Origin: Psococerastis gibbosa
Taxonomy: Eukaryota > Arthropoda > Insecta > Psocodea > Psocidae
Direction: 5' to 3'
Length of the DNA stretch: 64,000 bases
NCBI GenBank assembly: GCA_963971405.1
Contig: OZ020487.1
Span: 31,047,371-31,111,370, forward strand
The notes under the pieces are model-generated. The model was not told where the DNA came from, ran no database searches, and saw nothing but the letters and a program-made list of their open reading frames with translations. Positions 59,331 to 64,000 of this stretch are shown in pieces. Each line of letters begins with the position of its first letter. The first letter of the stretch is position 1. Position numbers and translations under genes: made by a program.

Positions 59331-60113
59331 TTTAACATTTTCAGGAAACCTACACATACGGACACGGTGATTCCAGCGACGTCACACCATCCCCCGGCTC
59401 ATAAGGCAGCAGCGTTCCATGCGATGTCTCACAGGCTTCATAACGTCCCCATGTCAGCAGAACACTTCAGGCAGGAAAGGAACACTATTCTAGAGATCGC
59501 CACTAACAACGGTTATACCCAGGAATTCGCGACGAGGATTATCAGGAAACATGGATTGAAGTACATCGCTCGACAAGTATACGCGGGCCAAAATATGACG
59601 AAGGAGGAACACCGCTACTTGAAGATTCCCTACATAGGAGATATTAGTATTAAGATAGGTAGATTGTTAGAACAGTGCATCACTAACAGTAGGGTTTCAT
59701 ACACTTGCCCTCCTAATCTAAGTAAACTGCTCATGAATTGTAAGGACAAAGTTGACAAGTTTAGGATGTCGGGTGTGTATAAACTCAGCTGTAAGGATTG
59801 TGACGCTAGCTACATTGGTCAATGTGGACGCAACTTCAGAGATAGGTTGAACGAGCACCGAAGGGCAATCGGTAAAAACGATTGCAATTCGGTGTTCGCC
59901 AATCACTTGCACGACAATGGCCATACTTGCGATTTTGACAACTTCCAGCTGATGCACTGTTCTAACAAGGGAAAAATTCTCGATAGGTTAGAGAGTATAG
60001 AAATAAATAAAGCTTTACACAATAACGAAAATCTAACCAACGAGATAATTTTCCAAAATTGCTCCCCACTCCTAATGTTATGTTCCCAACCCCGCCCACC
60101 TCCTACCAATTAA
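59331..60113 (+). CDS. Penelope-like protein C-terminus with GIY-YIG endonuclease (5'-truncated)
   Basis: The frame is open past the first Met (59,367) back to about 59,307, giving FNIFRKPTHTDTVIPATSHH, the usual RT-to-endonuclease junction. Then HRLHNVPMSAEHF, a linker, and MSGVYKLSCKDC ... YIGQCGRNFRDRLNEH: GVY, YIG and catalytic Arg of a GIY-YIG nuclease. Conserved C-rich positions (CKDC, and HTCDFDN) and LHNNENLTNEIIF follow. The domain looks intact and has no stops, but the RT core is lacking. Confidence 0.87.
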   Translation, partial: FNIFRKPTHTDTVIPATSHHPPAHKAAAFHAMSHRLHNVPMSAEHFRQERNTILEIATNNGYTQEFATRIIRKHGLKYIARQVYAGQNMTKEEHRYLKIPYIGDISIKIGRLLEQCITNSRVSYTCPPNLSKLLMNCKDKVDKFRMSGVYKLSCKDCDASYIGQCGRNFRDRLNEHRRAIGKNDCNSVFANHLHDNGHTCDFDNFQLMHCSNKGKILDRLESIEINKALHNNENLTNEIIFQNCSPLLMLCSQPRPPPTN

Positions 60114-60172
60114 TATTGTATCCCCCACCCCTCCTTGGTATGTATATAAAGGCGTGTTTCATTTATTTGTTT

Positions 60173-60209
60173 ATGTCTGATGATGGTATTTTACCGAAAC
60201 CGGTCACGT
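60173..60209 (+). ncRNA. Hammerhead ribozyme candidate in Penelope-like element 2
   Basis: ATGT (60,173-60,176) stem I, core CTGATGA exact (60,177-60,183), stem II GGTA/TACC with a 3-base loop, GAA, palindromic stem III ACCGGT (60,199-60,204), C17 at 60,205 as cleavage position, ACGT (60,206-60,209) pairing with ATGT (one G-U). Order is that of a type I hammerhead. Stem III has no loop, so it would act as a dimer. One extra U lies between A9 and stem II. Confidence 0.68.
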
Positions 60210-60354
60210 TTAATATATTTTATTGTGGATCAGTTGCGTCTCATTCTTTCTACAATTATAAGTATGATGAAGTTCCACGAAGTCACTTTGGAGAATCTCA
60301 CTATGACTCCTTACGCCAATAAACATGTTTAGATGCTGTGCGCTTTTTTTATAT

Positions 60355-60412
60355 TAACATTAAATTGACGCAGGTTCGAGTGCCACATTGCCCAGATTTT
60401 TCTTTATACTTT
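60355..60412 (+). repeat. tRNA-like SINE tail fragment
   Basis: GCAGGTTCGAGTGCCACATT then GCCCAGATTTTTCT, matching the fragment near 31,357. Confidence 0.5.
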
Positions 60413-61271
60413 TTTTTTTAATTGTGTACGTTTTATTTGATTTTGTTGCGTAAGTATCTATTTGTTGATTTCCAAGCTAAGCATTAATTTTCTGAGAATA
60501 AGTCGATAGTGGGTATAGCTTTGTAATAAAACTTTCCGTAACATCAAGTACGGTTCAACACGGAGAAATTTAATCTTCCCTACTCTTGTCAATTTGTACC
60601 TACAATATATATTAATAATCAGCTTTCCATGGCTAGTATTAATTGTTTGAATCGTATAATAGGTACAGAATACAGTAAGTTCAGAAACAATATATCATAT
60701 TCCGCAAGACTATTTCACAATGTTAATAAATCTAAACGACTACGCATTGGTACGTCATAAACTCATAATGTAGATGGTATACCTATCTAGAATAAGTATT
60801 AATTTCGTAAGTGAGTTCACAGTTAACTTAGCTCTTCTTCTGAGTAATTAGCACGGTAATACACGGCGTCTTTGCTCACGATAGAGAAATTTCCATTTAT
60901 ATATCACAACGTTTCTGCTGCTCCTTGATCATAGGAGCAAACTCCTTTCTAGACAATGGCTTGAAGTTAATTTTCAATTTCATAAGTCAAAGTCATGAAG
61001 CTGAATTTTCTCATCTCTGTAACTACTGTGAAGCCATGCACCCCAAGAGGAAGTGAGTTGCTCAATTTTCTTGAGGAAATTTACACCTTTTCACAATTTT
61101 ATCATAAATTCATTCTCCTTCAAAATGTGCCAACTATATAAACAGTGGAAACTTTATTTTAAATGCCCACGGGTAACATCATCTCGCGTAAAATAATTAA
61201 ATTTCCATGTTCTAGGTAGAGAGTTGTAATTAGATAGGTAGGTACCTTTTTGACGATATTTTCCACCATAG

Positions 61272-61485
61272 GCTAAGGGAGCACCTACCCCATGCGGACC
61301 AGAAATTGGTAATGGTGGGTTATCATGAGTGGTTCGAACCTGCTGTCGAACTGTGGCTGGAAGTTGCCAAGATCCGAGCCTTAAACAGAATTAAGGCTGC
61401 ATATGAACTCAACAGACTGGTCACAGGAGAGCGTATTGTCAAACACTCCACCTCTGCAGTGGACGCCACAGCTTGCTTCTATCAG
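61272..61485 (+). CDS. BAIAP3: Munc13-4/BAIAP3 exon 15, MUN region
   Basis: 214 bp, acceptor CACCATAG|G, donor CAG|GTATGG. Encodes GYHEWFEPAVELWLEVAK, ALNRIKAAYELNRL and VKHSTSAVDATACFYQ. The YHEWF..A...WL and HS.SA.D...CFYQ patterns are hallmarks of Munc13 MUN domains, in the portion that contacts syntaxin in classical Munc13. Confidence 0.95.
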
Positions 61486-62245
61486 GTATGGACTTGGTTT
61501 AATTGAAGTTCTCCAAAATTACTAGGTTATATAAAACAAACCGCATTTATTCAAAATGAAATAAAAACGGTTTCTGCAATGCATTAATTACCAGAACAAA
61601 CCCCGTCACAGCCCTTTGCCCGTTAAACTTTTAAACTTTGCGTGGTAGCTTAACGGGATACTTTATAAAACAGTGCAAATTTACTTTATCAACTTATACT
61701 CCCTGTGTGCTGAATTAAAGCAGCAGGGTGGTAGGCTAGCATGTTTTATAGAGAAGTTCTTAAAGTTGTGTATATTACGCCATGCAAGTTTAGCGTGCAT
61801 AGGAGGATTAAATGAGCATGTTCTAAGTTCCCTATAGAGAATTAGGGATATCGCTTAAATCTTCTCTGGCCCCCTAACTAGGTAGGCCGACTGGATGCTT
61901 ATCATTTCAAAATAAGCAAGACTGAAATAAATTTTTAAAACATCCAATGTAAATAATTGTAAACAATTATGCAACATCCAATGTTTATAACTTGCTTTTA
62001 CTGCACCTTATTGTCCTTAAGTAGAATGGGGGAACTGCAGTGGCATTTCCAGGCAACCCTGTTCTGAGCTTTTTGTCCCAAGTCTATCTTGCTTAGTTAG
62101 CGAGTGTCATTAATCGTTAGATCCAAACATCTTATTTTATCCCTATAAGAAATGTTGGTTTCAGCCATTCTTCCCTGTGGATGGGTTTTTACACTACAGC
62201 ACCACCAAATGGTCAAAAACACACATGATCCGGAAATTGTTACAG
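61486..62245 (+). other. Intron 15 (0.76 kb)
   Basis: No element recognised. AT-rich sequence only. Confidence 0.7.
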
Positions 62246-62638
62246 GTTCAAGAGATGTGGCGACAACTGGCATGGCCGGATCTGATAGGGTCGTACGATC
62301 TGGTCATGAAAGTCATAAACATCATCACCTCCGCCTCCTTGTACTACTCTGACCTCCTCCAGCAACGTCTCCAAGACTCTGGGTACTACGAAGACAATGG
62401 CCCCTTCCAGGTCACGGATGAAATGTGCGTCGCAGTCAACGATTTGGAGAACGTGAGGCGCTCACTCAGCACACTTGGAGCTACCCTCGGGGTTGAAGCT
62501 GTCTTGGAAGCCATAGAAGCTGCTGAAGGTGTGGAGGCTGTAGTTGAGTGGAGGGATGCTTTGTATGGAACGCTGGAAGAGACGCAATTGACTCTGGAAG
62601 CTAGAGCGCTACAAGTTATTTCCAGAGTGGGTGTCAGG
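62246..62638 (+). CDS. BAIAP3: Munc13-4/BAIAP3 exon 16, MUN region (largest exon)
   Basis: 131 codons, acceptor ATTGTTACAG|GTT, donor AGG|GTACGT. Starts VQEMWRQLAWPDLIGSYDLV, then YYSDLLQQRLQDSGYY, a predicted helical stretch with NDLENVRRSL and a long glutamate-rich helix near EAIEAAEGVEAVVEW. This is the C-terminal half of MUN. The following intron is only 113 bp. Confidence 0.95.
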
Positions 62639-62751
62639 GTACGTACACCTGGAATGTTGTTACCAGACTAAGGGCTAGTAGAGACTTTATCAACAAAATT
62701 GTAGCAGTTTCCGCATATGTCGATTTCACAATGTATCCTTATGTTTCACAG

Positions 62752-63070
62752 CTACGTCCAGCTCTGAAAAAATCAACCTTCCACCTGGCATGGTCACCTG
62801 ACTCGCTACCGACCGAAGAGGCAATCACCCCTCTTTTAGAACTACTCGACGGACAACTCATCTCTTTGAACGCTGCTCTGCTGCCAAGGAACTTTGAACG
62901 TGTGCTTGCCGACGTTTGGGACTCTACCTTGTTGGAGTTGGGAGCACAAGTCGACTCGACGGGAGAGAAGGTTGTTGTATTTTACGAAAGGTTGCAGGGG
63001 GCGCTTGAACTACTGGTCAATTTCTTTCACGCAGAAGGCAAAGGATTGAGCTTGGAATCGCTGCATACTC
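62752..63070 (+). CDS. BAIAP3: Munc13-4/BAIAP3 exon 17, end of MUN region
   Basis: 319 bp, acceptor GTTTCACAG|C, donor CTC|GTAAGT. Encodes LRPALKKSTFHLAWSPDSLP, LLELLDGQLISLNAALLPRNF and VFYERLQGALELLVNFFHAE. The LD..L..LN..L...NF.R.L pattern ends the MUN domain in the family. Leaves with one base of a codon completed by exon 18. Confidence 0.95.
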
Positions 63071-63196
63071 GTAAGTGTGTTACTATCATGGTCACAATAT
63101 TGTGGGCATACAGACTATGTACATGTACATAACGGACACAAATATTACATTGATATAATTATACGAAGTGATTTAAAATTGACGATTTGTTTTTAG

Positions 63197-63530
63197 CTAT
63201 GTACCGCCAAATTGAGCTTCGGCTGCGTTGCCATTGCACGGAAACCGACCAGCTCATCAGTGAGTTCTTCAAACAGCGACTAGAAGAACAATACCGGACG
63301 GATACGTCCGAGTACGGCATTCTGTCCGTGAGGACTTACTTCAATCACGACTCGCTTTGCGTCGAAGTGCTGCACGCCCGCGACGTCATCCCTCTGGATC
63401 CAAATGGCTTCAGCGATCCGTTCGTCATCATCGAACTCCTCCCGAGGAAACTGTTCTCACAGTGCGCTGAGCAGCAGACCAATGTTCATAAGAAGACACT
63501 CAACCCGGTTTTCGATGAGTGTTTTGAGTT
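63197..63530 (+). CDS. BAIAP3: Munc13-4/BAIAP3 exon 18, linker and first half of C2B (gene continues)
   Basis: 334 bp, acceptor TTGTTTTTAG|C, donor GAGTT|GTAAGT. It codes a basic linker (MYRQIELRLRCHC, FFKQRLEEQY) and then C2B: GILSVRTYF, LCVEVLHARDVIPLDPNG, FSDPFVIIELLP and TLNPVFDECFEL. Ca2+ loop 1 has both expected Asp residues. The exon stops two bases into a codon, so C2B needs at least one more exon past the window. No further exon was recognised in 63,531-64,000. Confidence 0.94.
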
Positions 63531-64000
63531 GTAAGTCAACTGCCAATAACTATATAGTCTAAATCATACCATTCGAAAAATTGCAAGCAATTCAAAAGAT
63601 CTATAGCATCAAAAATGCATTAGGCTCTTTGCAAATAATTAACCTGTAGTTGGGGGCCTACAACTTTAGAACACAGAAAGGATGGTAAGTTGAAGTACTG
63701 TATGCACCGTACCTCAATTACCAGATTCCGTGATATTGGATGATTCTCCATTGGTTACTACTGACTACCTACCTACGTGTACTGATGCAGATTCCTAGCC
63801 TTATAATACAATTTCTGACATTTCTGTTATTATTATTATTGTATTGTAGTGGGGTACCTCAGAAATCCTATTATCGGCTTTACGAATCCACGGTCTCTTC
63901 CTATTCCCCATTCCCTTCTAAACTTACGTTAATTTGGTTTGGATGTTTGTCTTGTTTCGCCCTTATCAATTTCAACACTGCTGAAATTAATGTTGTATTT
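63531..64000 (+). other. Start of intron 18 (continues past window)
   Basis: Begins with the donor GTAAGT. A short ATT microsatellite lies near 63,830-63,842. No further exon with an acceptor and the expected C2B strands was found. Confidence 0.7.

Larger units (their letters stand above)
59259..60230 (+). mobile_element. Penelope-like retroelement 2, 5'-truncated, with hammerhead motif
   Basis: Plus-strand element: end of RT (FNIFRKPTHTDT, from about 59,331), GIY-YIG endonuclease frame to 60,113, then a 3' segment with a hammerhead motif. A 19-bp perfect inverted repeat (59,259-59,277 and 59,321-59,339) spans the 5' junction, as if part of the end had been copied back inverted. It differs clearly in protein sequence from element 1, so two lineages are present. 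Confidence 0.83.
57239..61271 (+). other. Intron 14 (4.0 kb)
   Basis: Holds a short hAT-like element (57,707) and Penelope-like fragment 2 (59,259-60,230). 57,940-59,180 and 60,420-61,260 show no feature that I can support. Confidence 0.65.
1..63530 (+). other. BAIAP3: Munc13-4/BAIAP3-type gene, spliced over the whole window (partial at both ends)
   Basis: Eighteen coding exons join in phase to about 1,080 residues with no stop. Domain order by residue, counting from the first complete codon: conserved N-terminal segment 1-122 (FFESFTALPWKQENRRL), C2A about 123-370 with Ca2+-ligand loops (KDPNGFSDPY and DIWDHDDE), MUN region about 392-940, start of C2B about 1005-1080 (LDPNGFSDPF). C2-MUN-C2 without a C1 domain separates it from classical Munc13/unc-13 and points to the Munc13-4/BAIAP3 (fly staccato/unc-13-4B) branch. 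Family knowledge: these proteins prime vesicles by acting on syntaxin/SNAREs and bind Ca2+ and phospholipid through C2. The 5' start lies before the window and the C2B end after it. Orthology to BAIAP3 rather than Munc13-4 is inferred by eye. Confidence 0.9.

Overview
The window is eukaryotic nuclear DNA from an invertebrate animal, most likely an arthropod. This rests on the gene family present, its intron structure and the mix of mobile elements; I cannot name the species. One host gene runs the whole length on the + strand. Its coding part is 18 exons (the first and last cut by the window edges or continuing beyond them), all with AG/GT borders and matching phases. They give about 1,080 residues in one continuous frame. 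The protein is a Munc13-4/BAIAP3-type (unc-13-4B/staccato-like) vesicle-priming factor: N-terminal conserved segment, C2A domain, MUN region, then the start of C2B. The MUN domain bridges SNAREs, and the two C2 domains give Ca2+-dependent binding to membrane and SNAREs in dense-core or late-endosomal exocytosis.

Layout: coding exon 1 end (1-39); a 12.9 kb intron; N-terminal exons 2-3 (12.9-18.5 kb); C2A exons 4-9 (20.8-42.5 kb); MUN exons 10-17 (44.0-63.1 kb); C2B exon 18 (63.2-63.5 kb). Introns are long at the 5' side and collapse to 113-126 bp between the last three exons.

All other recognisable content is mobile or repetitive DNA inside the introns. It includes: two 5'-truncated Penelope-like retroelements with GIY-YIG endonuclease domains (about 3.0-4.2 kb and 59.3-60.2 kb); one nearly intact 5'-truncated RT/RNase H LINE with target-site duplication and poly(A) (14.6-16.5 kb) plus a decayed relative (37.97-38.46 kb); several LINE 3' ends; tRNA-derived SINEs; many non-autonomous DNA elements with inverted termini, one with an 8-bp hAT-type duplication; a roughly 124-bp satellite; and a palindromic CATAGGAGCT repeat.

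The most interesting non-coding signal is a set of five hammerhead-ribozyme-like folds attached to the Penelope-like material. One (60,173-60,209) has every canonical core residue and a self-complementary stem III. Two others sit in about 200-bp inverted arms around a Penelope-like gene fragment, and two lie in an inverted repeat at 55 kb. No bacterial genes, CRISPR arrays, rRNA genes or convincingly functional tRNA genes were seen.
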